From Burkholderia ubonensis subsp. mesacidophila (GTDB lineage: Bacteria; Pseudomonadota; Gammaproteobacteria; Burkholderiales; Burkholderiaceae): a stretch of 64,000 nucleotides of DNA. The translations under genes were made by a program, and so were the position numbers. The notes beneath the pieces are model-generated. The model searched no databases. It had not been told where the DNA came from and worked only from the letters and a program-made list of their open reading frames with translations. How positions within the stretch are numbered: position 1 is the stretch's first letter; every line of letters starts with the position of its first letter. The DNA is taken from assembly GCF_002097715.1 (NCBI RefSeq), contig NZ_CP020739.1:62001-126000 (forward strand). The letters are read 5' to 3'. This document shows positions 44,354-52,519 of the stretch, in pieces.

Positions 44354-45897
44354 GCTTGTGCCATCCTTTCGAGAAACGGATTCACGTAGTATTTGTGCCG
44401 CGCGATCACGCCGTCGGCCCCGCGCCCTTCGTCGATGGCGCGGCGCACGCCGCCGAACATCCCGCTCTGCACTGCCCCGAACACGCCGTCCTGCACGCCG
44501 GCGAGCAAATCGCGCGCGCCGGCGAGCACCGCCTGCGCGCGGCGCTGGATGAACCCGTCCTCTCGGAAGGTGACCTCGTCGACCAGGTTCTTCGCGAACC
44601 GATGCACGTAGCGCGCGCATTCGAGCCCGAGCACCCGGTCGTGGATGTGCGGCGTGAAGATGCCCTCGGTTGGCACGCCGAGCGTCTGGATGCGCTGTTT
44701 CGTCAGGATCGACACGAAATTGAACATCGTGTCGTTCGCGTGCGTCCGGAACAGGTTGCCGTCCATGAAGCGCGTCGGCGGCATGTACTTGACCGGACAG
44801 CGCGGAAACAGCTGCCGTGTCAGTTCCGCGTGCGCGATCTCGAACAGCAGCCCGTTCTCGGTGTCCGGATGGATCTCGAACGCGTTGCCGATGCCGATCT
44901 GCCCCTCGGGCACGCCGCACGCCATTGCGAGCTCGTAATTGATCAGCTGCGACGCCACCACCGACGGCGCGGCCTCGACCGGGTCGTCGGTCCGCAGGTA
45001 GTTGTCCTCGCCGGTGTTGATCGTGATGCCGAAGTAGCCGTTCGCCATCCGCGAGAACTGCTGGTCGACGATGGTCCGGACCATGTTGATGTCGCGGTAC
45101 AGGATCCCGTACAGCGCGTCGTTGACCATGTTGTCGAGCCCTTCGATCGCGCCCATCACCGCGATCTCGGGCATGCAGAGGCCTGAGCAGAAGCTCGACA
45201 GCCGGACATAGCGCCCGTTGCTGCGCGTCCAGTCGTCGAGCGCCTCACGCATGATCCGGAAATTCTCCTGCGTCGCGTACGTGCCGCCATACCCTTCCGT
45301 CGTCGGGCCGTACGGCACGAAGTCGAGCAGGCTCTGCGCGGTCGAGCGGATCACGGCAACGATATCGCCGCCGTGCTCGGCCACGGCCTTCGCATGGACG
45401 ATGTCTTCGTAAACGTTGCCGGTCGCGGTCAGCACGTACAGCAGGGGTACCGAGTCGTCCGTCGCACGCTGGCGCGCGTCGCGCCGCTGCTCGTGCTTTT
45501 CGGTCAGCCGATCGAGGATGTCGTGCGCTGCCGTGTCGGCGATGTTGGACGCTTCATCGGGATTCAACGGATCAAGCCCGGCAAGCTGGACGCGGCCCGA
45601 CGCGACCGCTTCGACGAACTTCTGTGCGGTCGTGCCGTGGCGCTTCATCCCGCTTGCGATCCAGTAGGCGGCGCCCATCTCGACGCCGCCGATGCGCTTC
45701 AACGCATCGACGAACACATTGGGCAACGGCACGCCCGATTCGTCGACGCCGTCGACGCCGAACAGCCGGACGACCGCGCGCTCGACCGAAACGGTGGTCT
45801 TGTTCTCGATCGCGGCCAGCGTATCGGCCGCCACACGCTTCGCGAGCGTGCGGCATTCGTCGACCAGCGCCGGATTCAGGGCAAGGCGATCGATCAT
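44350..45897 (-). CDS. kamD: lysine 5,6-aminomutase alpha subunit
   Basis: A 515-aa catalytic TIM-barrel subunit of D-lysine/beta-lysine 5,6-aminomutase, matching KamD in length. Conserved-looking stretches include YGGTYATQENFRIMREALDD, GLDNMVNDALYG, TGEDNYLRTDDPVEA and KYMPPTRFMDGNLFRTHA. The start at 45897 overlaps the dapA stop as ATGA. Neither a lysine 2,3-aminomutase nor a lysine racemase is in the window, so D-Lys or beta-Lys must come from elsewhere. Its products would be 2,5- or 3,5-diaminohexanoate. In lysine fermentation this starts catabolism; here the NRPS neighbourhood suggests precursor synthesis. Confidence 0.92.
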   Translation of the reverse strand: MIDRLALNPALVDECRTLAKRVAADTLAAIENKTTVSVERAVVRLFGVDGVDESGVPLPNVFVDALKRIGGVEMGAAYWIASGMKRHGTTAQKFVEAVASGRVQLAGLDPLNPDEASNIADTAAHDILDRLTEKHEQRRDARQRATDDSVPLLYVLTATGNVYEDIVHAKAVAEHGGDIVAVIRSTAQSLLDFVPYGPTTEGYGGTYATQENFRIMREALDDWTRSNGRYVRLSSFCSGLCMPEIAVMGAIEGLDNMVNDALYGILYRDINMVRTIVDQQFSRMANGYFGITINTGEDNYLRTDDPVEAAPSVVASQLINYELAMACGVPEGQIGIGNAFEIHPDTENGLLFEIAHAELTRQLFPRCPVKYMPPTRFMDGNLFRTHANDTMFNFVSILTKQRIQTLGVPTEGIFTPHIHDRVLGLECARYVHRFAKNLVDEVTFREDGFIQRRAQAVLAGARDLLAGVQDGVFGAVQSGMFGGVRRAIDEGRGADGVIARHKYYVNPFLERMAQA

Positions 45898-46823
45898 GAT
45901 GCGCTCCGTTTCGAGCGCGCGCCCGCGTCGGCCACGTCGTCGCACCATTGCGCGAGCTCTGCCAGGATCGCGTCGACCCGCGCCCGCTTGTCCGCCGCCA
46001 GCGGCACGAGCGGCAGGCGAATGCCGTCGGGCATCCAGCCGAGCCGGGCCAGCATGTACTTGACCGGAATCGGGTTCGTGTCGATCGACAGCGCTTCGTA
46101 GAGCGGCAGCAGCTTCGCGTTCAACGCGCGCGCGGCCCCCACCTCGCCATCCAGCGCCAGGGAACAAAGACGGGCCATCGCACGCGGCGCCACATTGGCC
46201 GCGACCGAAATCGTCCCGTGTCCGCCCAGCAACATGTAGGCGAGCGTGGTCGCATCGTCCCCCGAGTAGCAGCCGAAGCCGGGCGGCAGTTGCTCGAACA
46301 GCCGCGCCGCGCGGGCCAGATCGCTCGTCGCGTCCTTGATGCCGACGATGCGCGGATCCTTCGCGAGTGCGACGACCGTTGCGTCGTGCATATCCGCACC
46401 GGTACGCGACGGGATGTTGTAGAGGATCTGCGGGAAATCGGTTGCAACGGCAACGGTTTCGAAATGCCGGCGCATGCCCTCCTGATTGGGGCGCACGTAG
46501 TAAGGTACGACGGATAGCCCGCTCGAGGCGCCGGCGTCACGGGCCATCTGCGACAGTTCGATGGCCTCGTGAGTGGAATTCGCGCCCACGCCGGCCACCA
46601 CGGGCATCCGCCCCCTGCAACGGTCGACGACGTGTTGAACGAGATGGGCCTGCTCCTGGGCACTCATCGTCGCCGACTCCCCCGTCGTTCCGGCCACTAC
46701 GAGCGCCGCCGTGCCTGCCGCCACGTGCTGCTCGATGATTTCTGCAAGTGCTTCATAATCGATTTGACCCGCGCCCGACATCGGCGTAGCCAGAGCGACG
46801 AGACTGCCCTGAACCACATTCAT
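45894..46823 (-). CDS. dapA: 4-hydroxy-tetrahydrodipicolinate synthase (extra copy)
   Basis: A 309-aa DapA-family aldolase condensing pyruvate with aspartate semialdehyde, the committed step to lysine. GTTGESATM, the Tyr of VVPYYVRPNQEG, NIPSRTG with its Arg, and the Schiff-base Lys of VGIKDATSD are all present, so it looks catalytically complete and canonical rather than a divergent aldolase. It is the first gene of the long minus-strand operon and is coupled to kamD, so it probably raises lysine supply, possibly as a feedback-insensitive isoform. A divergent use with another aldehyde is not excluded. Confidence 0.88.
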   Translation of the reverse strand: MNVVQGSLVALATPMSGAGQIDYEALAEIIEQHVAAGTAALVVAGTTGESATMSAQEQAHLVQHVVDRCRGRMPVVAGVGANSTHEAIELSQMARDAGASSGLSVVPYYVRPNQEGMRRHFETVAVATDFPQILYNIPSRTGADMHDATVVALAKDPRIVGIKDATSDLARAARLFEQLPPGFGCYSGDDATTLAYMLLGGHGTISVAANVAPRAMARLCSLALDGEVGAARALNAKLLPLYEALSIDTNPIPVKYMLARLGWMPDGIRLPLVPLAADKRARVDAILAELAQWCDDVADAGARSKRSAS

Positions 46824-47934
46824 GACGTAACCTTTCTCGAATTCTTGGGAATTGGAATATTCAACGAATCGCCGACATTCCTGTCTGTTGAATTGATTTT
46901 TGAAATTATGACCTGTCCGACCCAGAAGTCATGGGTGAAGCAGCCTTGGACGTTGAAATAGAATGTTTACAGGGCGGAGCCTCGGCCACGAATCTGCAAT
47001 GTCAGACAGAATCTATTGGCCTAGGGTTAACCAGAATCATTTTCCTGTTATTCGACAAGCCATTGAAATAAAATTTCATATCGTTTCTTCAGCTTTCTTT
47101 CACTACCAAAAAGCCTTTTTTTATCAATGGGTTGACTCTTTTTTAGATGGTGTAAATTACAGATTGAAAGGTAAAATATTCTTATTCAATCTCCTCCAGC
47201 ACTGCATCTTGTGATATGTACCGGATCCAGTATGAGCGTGGCCTGCATCATTCCTGGCATGAGCGGATATGAAGAGGCCGCATTCCGTGGCATGCACCTC
47301 GGCAGCCTGCGATCTGGTTTTTAGCATTCAGCCCTCTATGCAGTCTTTCGACAGTCAGGTTGATTGAAAAAGCCGGCGATATACACATTTGTGATTTGAT
47401 CATATCGTTTATTTCGTACGAAACTGTCAATTTTGATAGGTCTGCAAAAGTGGGGAGTGTGATAGTGGGCATTAGTCCGAAATGGTTCTATTGATTGTTT
47501 AGAGCGCATCCTCTTTTTTATTCTCGATACGGCAGAACTCGACACAGAAGAAGTGATTAACCGAGGAGTGCATCGTCGACATGCTGCGGCAGATCCAACG
47601 TCGGTAAATGCCGGTGAGGAACTTGTGCAGGTGCCACAAATTCGCGTCACTGCTTTGCCGATCTCGAATGTTGAACACCAGGCGCCTTGAGGTTGTGAGA
47701 GCCTTCGCTTCGGTGACGATGCTGGCTTAGTTTCTCGTACCCCAGCGGCACCGGCACGAGAGGAAATTCCAGGAATTCGGAGGACAACTGCCGCAGGTTC
47801 GCACTGCACTTGGCATCTCGCTTCTGAGGGCGTTTGCAGGTTGCATCCGATCCTCCTAGATAGATAGCGATCCTTATTTTTATCAGTAGACGATATGGCA
47901 TCCGAAATAATGGTTCGCGCTGTTCCGCGCTTGC
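46824..47934. other. AT-rich promoter region and unassigned debris
   Basis: No intact gene. From 46824 to about 47530 the DNA is strikingly AT-rich compared with the locus on its left and must hold the promoter of the dapA-led operon. An inverted repeat ATTCAAC (46859-46865) and GTTGAAT (46887-46893) lies just upstream of dapA. From 47530 to 47934 the sequence is of mixed composition with many stops in every frame; I could not assign it. Confidence 0.5.
46859..46893. promoter_or_regulatory. inverted repeat upstream of dapA operon
   Basis: ATTCAAC and GTTGAAT, perfect seven-base arms with 21 bases between, 36-70 bases upstream of the dapA start. The position suits an operator or activator site for the long minus-strand operon, for example for the LysR protein encoded at 22399-23340. 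A third, imperfect half (GTTGAAAT) lies near 46953. Confidence 0.4.
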
Positions 47935-48478
47935 CGGCGCACCTGCGGGTACTCGCACGCGCGAACACGCTGCGTTCGCACGTCGGCGACTACGACGCGA
48001 CATGCTTTGGCTGGCAACCAATGCGGTAGCCGATCGGGATCTGCTGCGAGACACAGTGCACGACAGAGCCGCGCCAGCGTGGCCAAGGAGGCCGTGACAG
48101 ATTAGCGTGTGATGGCTTTCACGTTCGGCGGCACCCGTTCGCGCAACTCGCGACGCGGAGCAAGTGCCAGTTTACAAGTGCATGTGATCTCGCCGCGGCG
48201 ACGCAGTGGCCGGACGTGGCCAACGGCGCGCCGTTCATGACGCTCGAGAACAAGGCGGGCAGACCAACATCATCGTATGGCTGGCTCTGCCGAAAAGTAC
48301 CGGAGGGAAGTGCTTGGTGCGTCGCTACTCGCCGTCGCGAGATTCGGCATGGGGTGCGATGCGGTCAGACCGGCTCGGGACGCTGAGACGGTGCAGGGTT
48401 TTGCTAATCGCAGTCGGTCGATCCGCAGCGGGGACTCCTTTGCGCACATCAACCTTCGATGGCTGCCTTGTCTGACGC
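47935..48478 (+). pseudogene. decayed 3' end of dnaE2/imuC (error-prone DNA polymerase)
   Basis: Pieces of the DnaE2 C-terminus can be followed across frames: HLRVLARANTLRS, then RDMLWLATNAVADRDLLRD, then SVAKEAVTD followed by an in-frame TAG and RVMAFTF, then RRHPFAQL, then QWPDVANGAPFMTLENKAG, then TNIIVW, then KYRREVLGASLLAV. These correspond in order to the helix-hairpin and OB-fold tail of DnaE2 (compare the intact FMTIEDETG and NVIVW motifs). At least three frameshifts and one stop are needed, so it is dead. No imuA or imuB is seen. Confidence 0.75.
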
Positions 48479-48795
48479 ATGGAGCTGAAAGATTCCGTTC
48501 TCGATCCGAATGTATGCGTCGTCTGGCATGAGCAAAATTCCTTGGTCATCTGCGACTTCGATCCTCGGACTCGCGGAAAGGACTCCGTCCGTCTTCTATA
48601 TGGTTAGCGTGCGACTGAATCTCCCCCTTTCTTCCCCGCGCAAGAAGTTTCATTCCCGCATTCTGGACGAATGGGCTCAGCTTGTTACCGACGCGCGCAG
48701 TCAACGAATTGCCGACTGCCATGTGCGTGCCCTGCTCATTGGCCCAATTGATTGGCTGGGCCCCCGGAAGACGCGCAGACGTATTGGTCGACAAG
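48455..48795 (-). pseudogene. decayed T6SS VgrG C-terminal (DUF2345) fragment
   Basis: On the minus strand one frame reads AVGNSLTARVGNKLSPFVQNAG and MKLLARGRKGEIQSHANHIED. After a frameshift, IEVADDQGILLMPDDAYIRIENG continues to a TGA at 48455. This is the pattern of the beta-helical tail of VgrG spike proteins (MKL.AA.GKVEIQ, ILLTSGGAYIRI). The 5' part is missing, apparently cut at the IS element. It cannot be functional. Confidence 0.65.
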
Positions 48796-48796
48796 G

Positions 48797-49747
48797 CTAG
48801 TTCGGAAGGACCTGTCGAACAAAGACACCGGCTCCTTGAACACGTTTGTGTCTCCCGCGCCGCCGTCGTGAACTACTTGGATATTCTGGACAGCTTCGAG
48901 CGTTAGTGCCGGGTGTTTCATGAGCCTCCGGCCGAAGGCTGTATTGCCGGGCGAATTCGCCCGGCGTCAATTCGTTGAGCGCCATGTGAGGCCGGGTCTC
49001 ATTGTAGTCCCAGCGCCACGCCTCGATCTCGCGTTTTGCCTCTGCCAACGACTCGAACCAGTGAGGGTTCAAGCACTCGTCGCGGAACGACCCGTTGATC
49101 GTTTCGATGAAGCTGTTATCGGTCGGCTTGCCCGGACGACTGGAGTCGATCTGTACCTTGTAGTGGTATGCCCACATATCCAGCAATCGCCCCGAGAATT
49201 CGCTGCCGTTATCGGCAAACAGAAACTTCGGCGCCCGGCGCTGCGCAACGAGCCGATTGAGCGCGGCCACCACATGCTCGGCTCGTAAGCACTGCCCCAC
49301 CTCAATGGCCAGTGCTTCGCGACTGAAGACATCCACCACGGTCAGTGCCCGAACACGTGTGCCGTCCGCCAGTTGATCTGCCACGAAGTCCAAACTCCAG
49401 ACCTCGTTGGGGTGCTTCGCGACATAGCGCTGCCGACGCGATACCACCATCTTTCGTCGCGTGGGTAACTTCGAGCGTAGTTGCAGTTGTTCTTCGGCAT
49501 AGAGCCGATAGGCCCGATTCCGGCTCACCCGCCAGCCATCACGCTTGAGCAGCACGTGAATGCGCCGGTAGCCATAGCGCACGCGGGTATGCGCCAATTC
49601 CCGCATGCGATGGCGTAACGCCGTCTGCGGATCTTTGACGCTGGGTATACGCGCCTGCTTGACCAACCGGCACGCCCGCTGCGTGTTGAGGCCGTAGTGA
49701 CCCATGATGTAGTCCACGGCTTGACTCTTCAGCACGGGCGCGGCCAA
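48797..49747 (-). CDS. IS3-family transposase orfB
   Basis: DDE integrase-type transposase, 316 aa. An HTH_21-like helical start leads to YGYRRIHVLLKRDGW. The catalytic triad lies in WSLDFVAD (Asp), LFADNGSEF (Asp) and NSFIETINGSFRDE (Glu). The frame begins at a TTG overlapping orfA, as in IS3 elements that make an OrfAB fusion by -1 frameshifting. The last 45 residues run to the very end of the element. The catalytic half looks intact, but orfA upstream has a stop codon, so transposition is probably impaired. Confidence 0.9.
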   Translation of the reverse strand: MAAPVLKSQAVDYIMGHYGLNTQRACRLVKQARIPSVKDPQTALRHRMRELAHTRVRYGYRRIHVLLKRDGWRVSRNRAYRLYAEEQLQLRSKLPTRRKMVVSRRQRYVAKHPNEVWSLDFVADQLADGTRVRALTVVDVFSREALAIEVGQCLRAEHVVAALNRLVAQRRAPKFLFADNGSEFSGRLLDMWAYHYKVQIDSSRPGKPTDNSFIETINGSFRDECLNPHWFESLAEAKREIEAWRWDYNETRPHMALNELTPGEFARQYSLRPEAHETPGTNARSCPEYPSSSRRRRGRHKRVQGAGVFVRQVLPN

Positions 49748-50048
49748 TTTTTTGTGGCGATATCCTGCAGGATTGCCTTGTCCAGGCTTAGTTCCGCGAC
49801 CAGCTTCTTGAAGCGCGCATTCTCATCCTGGAGTTGCTTCAGTACGCGGACCTGGTTCGATTCCAGGCCCGCGTACTGCTTCTTCCAGCGGTAATACGTC
49901 TGCTCGGATATCCCCAGTTGTCGGATCAGGTCTGCCACCGGCATACCCAACTCAGCCTGCTTGAGTGCCGCCACGATCTACTCCACTGAATACTGTTTGC
50001 GCTTCATCGCCAACCTCCCGCGCGCATTGGGAAAATTGCTCCGAAACA
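48798..50048 (-). mobile_element. IS3-family insertion sequence
   Basis: An element of about 1.25 kb with overlapping orfA and orfB on the minus strand. The ends look like TAGTTCGGAAGG on the left and, read inward, TGTTTCGGAGC on the right, sharing TTCGGA. CTA at 48797-48799 and at 50049-50051 may be a 3-base target duplication, but the exact left edge is uncertain by a base or two. It separates vgrG/dnaE2 debris from the parS region. Confidence 0.75.
49729..50007 (-). pseudogene. IS3-family orfA with nonsense codon
   Basis: From the ATG at 50007 the frame begins MKRKQYSVE, then reads TAG at 49978-49980 where relatives have Gln. It continues IVAALKQAELGMPVADLIRQLG with the HTH and the leucine-zipper-like LKQLQDENARFKKLVAELSLDK. 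A GTG at 49974 could restart translation, leaving the HTH almost whole. Confidence 0.8.
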
Positions 50049-50475
50049 CTAACACTCATTTCTTTCCAGGATTTCCATAGCAGATCAATGGAATATCTCC
50101 AAGGGGAAAGATCATAACGGTGGCAGGCCGAACGCCGTTCAGACACGAACATAACTTGGTGCAGGCCAACGCAGTTGTGTTTCAGTTAGCCAAGCGCCTT
50201 GTGTGCACTTCATTGGAATAGCCATCAGCACCACCGCAAACGAGACCGAATCTCAGGAGCGGAAGTCTGTCGATGATTCGGCGACTCGGTGTGCAGAGCT
50301 CAATGCAAGCAGCGGGGGCGATATGCAAGCCGTGTAGCTATCTACCCCACCGCATCAAATTGCTCCATTCCCAGGGCTCCGGCTCCGGGGGCGATCGCTA
50401 TTGAAATCGGTCGTCCTTAGTTCGCGTTATCGTCAAATGCCGCTCCGTGTCAGGTGATAGGGCATGGGATATCGC

Positions 50476-50491
50476 GTTGTCACGTGACAAC
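50476..50491. promoter_or_regulatory. parS: parS site 1 (perfect)
   Basis: GTTGTCACGTGACAAC, a perfect 16-base palindrome, as I recall the published parS of B. cenocepacia chromosome 3. It is the ParB loading site farthest from parA, about 1.35 kb upstream. Confidence 0.9.
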
Positions 50492-51239
50492 TCGCGAACC
50501 GGGCATCTCACTGCCGGAAAGATGTCGCGCCACACTCCAATCGGGGCTTGGCGTATACCACCAATCAAGACGTACCAAAAACCATCAAATACGTATTAAT
50601 TGATACGATTCGAAGGCAATATCGAAAAAAATGATGCACGCGTGGCCCCGATCATCATTTACCCCCCGCCGCCACCAATGATCCCACCCAATAAGCGTGA
50701 AACAACTTGAAGAATCGTCCGGAAACCCTTATCGAACAAAGGCCTACGAGCATGCCCCATTTCACGCGCATGTTTCACGATGTGAATTGATACCCACCCT
50801 ATTCCCAGGCCCATTGCATCGTTGATGGCCCGACAACCCCAATCGCGCCCCAGGCCGCATGAATCATCTGTGCCGACAACGTGCCAACCGGATTCAAACC
50901 CCATCTTTCGCCAAACTAGCACCGGCGCCTTCTGCGCTTTCCACAAGAAGCAGCCCGACCGGGACTGACACCTCAGCCCATCCTTAATGGGGCCATATCA
51001 AATAGAGATGGCTTGACGCCGGCTCCTCGCGTGCGCTGCGCCCATCTTTGGAATGGCCTCATGCCAGTTTCGAGGCAGGGAATACACAACAACCCGCGTA
51101 ACCTGGCCACCGGAACAAAAATGCACGCACACACGGCACCCCAAATGCTGGTATCGATCAGGGTTAACGAAACTGGCAAGTCGCAAACTCTCGCTAATTA
51201 TTTTCCCAAACTGCGACGTGCCATCAAATATCCGCACTC

Positions 51240-51255
51240 GTTGTCACGTGACAAC
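51240..51255. promoter_or_regulatory. parS: parS site 2 (perfect)
   Basis: GTTGTCACGTGACAAC, a second perfect copy, about 570 bases upstream of parA. Confidence 0.9.
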
Positions 51256-51370
51256 TCATCGACAAGCGATAAACGCTGGTCCGTCATGATCGCTCATTCA
51301 CTGAAATATGGCGCCTCCCTGCACGGCCCAGCCGCACCCGACACGTAGTTTATCGACGCTCATCACTACA

Positions 51371-51386
51371 ATTGTCACGTGACAAC
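51371..51386. promoter_or_regulatory. parS: parS site 3 (one mismatch)
   Basis: ATTGTCACGTGACAAC; only the first base differs from the palindrome. The inner 14 bases are symmetric. Confidence 0.85.
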
Positions 51387-51478
51387 CGGCCATTTGGTCG
51401 TGCGGCTCAACTATCGACTCGCTGAAGTCGTCGATACCCTGTCAACTTGCTCATCCAGAGTCTTTCACCCGCCTGCAA

Positions 51479-51494
51479 CTTGTCACGTGACAAC
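51479..51494. promoter_or_regulatory. parS: parS site 4 (one mismatch)
   Basis: CTTGTCACGTGACAAC; only the first base differs. Confidence 0.85.
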
Positions 51495-51713
51495 CGCACA
51501 TAGGCCTGCCGACTAGACGACGCGTCGAATTGTTATAGAGACTCGAAAAGCGCCGATCGGGCGTGTGCAATTTCAAATCTCCTCACGCGCCCAAAGCACG
51601 GATCATTCCATTAGCCCTTCATTCCAACGGCGCAATGAAATCAGCGAATCTATTGCTGTCTTTTGTTGTATGCCCCGTGCCGAACGCTCTCCGAAACGTT
51701 GGCCGTTCTGCCA

Positions 51714-51729
51714 CTTGTCACGTAACAAC
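51714..51729. promoter_or_regulatory. parS-like site 5 (two mismatches), near parA promoter
   Basis: CTTGTCACGTAACAAC. It lies about 40 bases upstream of the likely parA -35 element, so a weaker ParB contact here could take part in autoregulation. Confidence 0.6.
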
Positions 51730-51769
51730 CACATCGTCCATCAGATTTCCCCGAAAGGAGCATCTTGTC

Positions 51770-51798
51770 TGGACATTTCTCCAAAAAATGCATATATT
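51770..51798 (+). promoter_or_regulatory. parA promoter
   Basis: TGGACA (51770-51775), 17 bases, then TATATT (51793-51798), a good sigma-70-type pair. Transcription would begin near 51805, just before the GGAGG ribosome site at 51813-51817. Confidence 0.6.
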
Positions 51799-51823
51799 GC
51801 GCAAAACTCCTTGGAGGAATTTA

Positions 51824-52519
51824 ATGGCTTTCAAGATCGCCGTCAGCAACCAAAAGGGTGGTACTGGAAAGACGACCATCTCCGTCAACATCGCCGCCGC
51901 CTTCGAGGCGGGCGGAAACAAGGTTGCGCTCATCGACGCCGATCCCCAGGGCACATCCGTCAGATGGGTCACGAGCGGCGAGAACACACTCCCGATGACC
52001 GTTCTTTCGCTCGCCCCGGCCGGTCGAGGAATCGGTGGGGAGATCAAGAAGCAGGACGCACATTTCGACGTGATCGTCGTCGACTGCCCCGGCAACCTCG
52101 AGGATCCGCGCATCGCATCAGTGCTCGAAGTCGCCGACTTCTGCCTCGTACCGCTGTCGCCGTCACCCGCGGATCTCTACAGCACCGTCGCCATGATTCG
52201 CATGATCGAATCCATGCGGACGGTACGTAACCCTAGTCTTTCTTCCGCGCTGATGCTCAATAGCGTCAATGGAAAAACTAAAATGCGTGAAGAGATTTTA
52301 AAAATTCTAAAGGCAGAAGAAATAGGGGAGCATCTGCTGGACAGCCAGATTGCCCAACGCGAGGTCTACCGACAGACCTTCGCACTCGGCACCACCATCC
52401 ACCATCACAATCGGTACCTGAAGGGCCTCAAGGAGGCCCGTGCGGAGATCGAGAAGCTCGTCACCGAAATGGCCCAATACATCGCGTCGACGCGCGCTAC
52501 CGGAACCGCTCATGGCTAA
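51824..52519 (+). CDS. parA: ParA partition ATPase
   Basis: A 231-aa Walker-type ATPase, the short ParA form without N-terminal HTH. The deviant Walker A KGGTGKTT is at residues 11-18, with DADPQGTS and VIVVDCPGNL behind it. It binds DNA non-specifically and moves ParB-parS complexes. GGAGG sits six bases before the ATG at 51824; the longer frame to 51563 is not coding. Its last eight bases overlap parB (ATGGCTAA). Because the short form lacks a DNA-binding head, autoregulation probably goes through ParB at the upstream palindromes. Confidence 0.95.
   Translation: MAFKIAVSNQKGGTGKTTISVNIAAAFEAGGNKVALIDADPQGTSVRWVTSGENTLPMTVLSLAPAGRGIGGEIKKQDAHFDVIVVDCPGNLEDPRIASVLEVADFCLVPLSPSPADLYSTVAMIRMIESMRTVRNPSLSSALMLNSVNGKTKMREEILKILKAEEIGEHLLDSQIAQREVYRQTFALGTTIHHHNRYLKGLKEARAEIEKLVTEMAQYIASTRATGTAHG

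Larger units (their letters stand above)
50049..51823. other. non-coding partition region
   Basis: Between the IS element and parA there is no convincing gene. It carries the cluster of parS palindromes (50476, 51240, 51371, 51479, 51714) and is less GC-rich than the flanks. A 95-codon minus-strand frame (50659-50946) ends in a Gly-rich tail but resembles nothing I know and may be chance. Such a gene-free stretch upstream of parA is what a ParB-loading region would be. Confidence 0.6.

Noticed and set aside
43583-45897. Ornithine 4,5-aminomutase (OraS/OraE) as an alternative to lysine 5,6-aminomutase
   Set aside because: Subunit sizes (515 and 256 aa) and placement of the cobalamin motif in the small subunit fit KamD/KamE, not the OraS/OraE split.
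46912-46925. CTGTCCGACCCAG as a possible lux-type box upstream of dapA
   Set aside because: Spacing and half-site sequence do not fit CepR-type lux boxes, and no LuxR/LuxI gene is in the window.
47233-47330. Small frame with IPGMSGYEEAAFRG resembling a response-regulator receiver motif
   Set aside because: Too short and surrounded by stops; no Asp phosphorylation context. Chance or unassignable debris.
50659-50946. 95-codon minus-strand frame with Gly-rich end in the parS region
   Set aside because: Moderate GC, no recognised family, no clear ribosome site; a chance frame is as likely.
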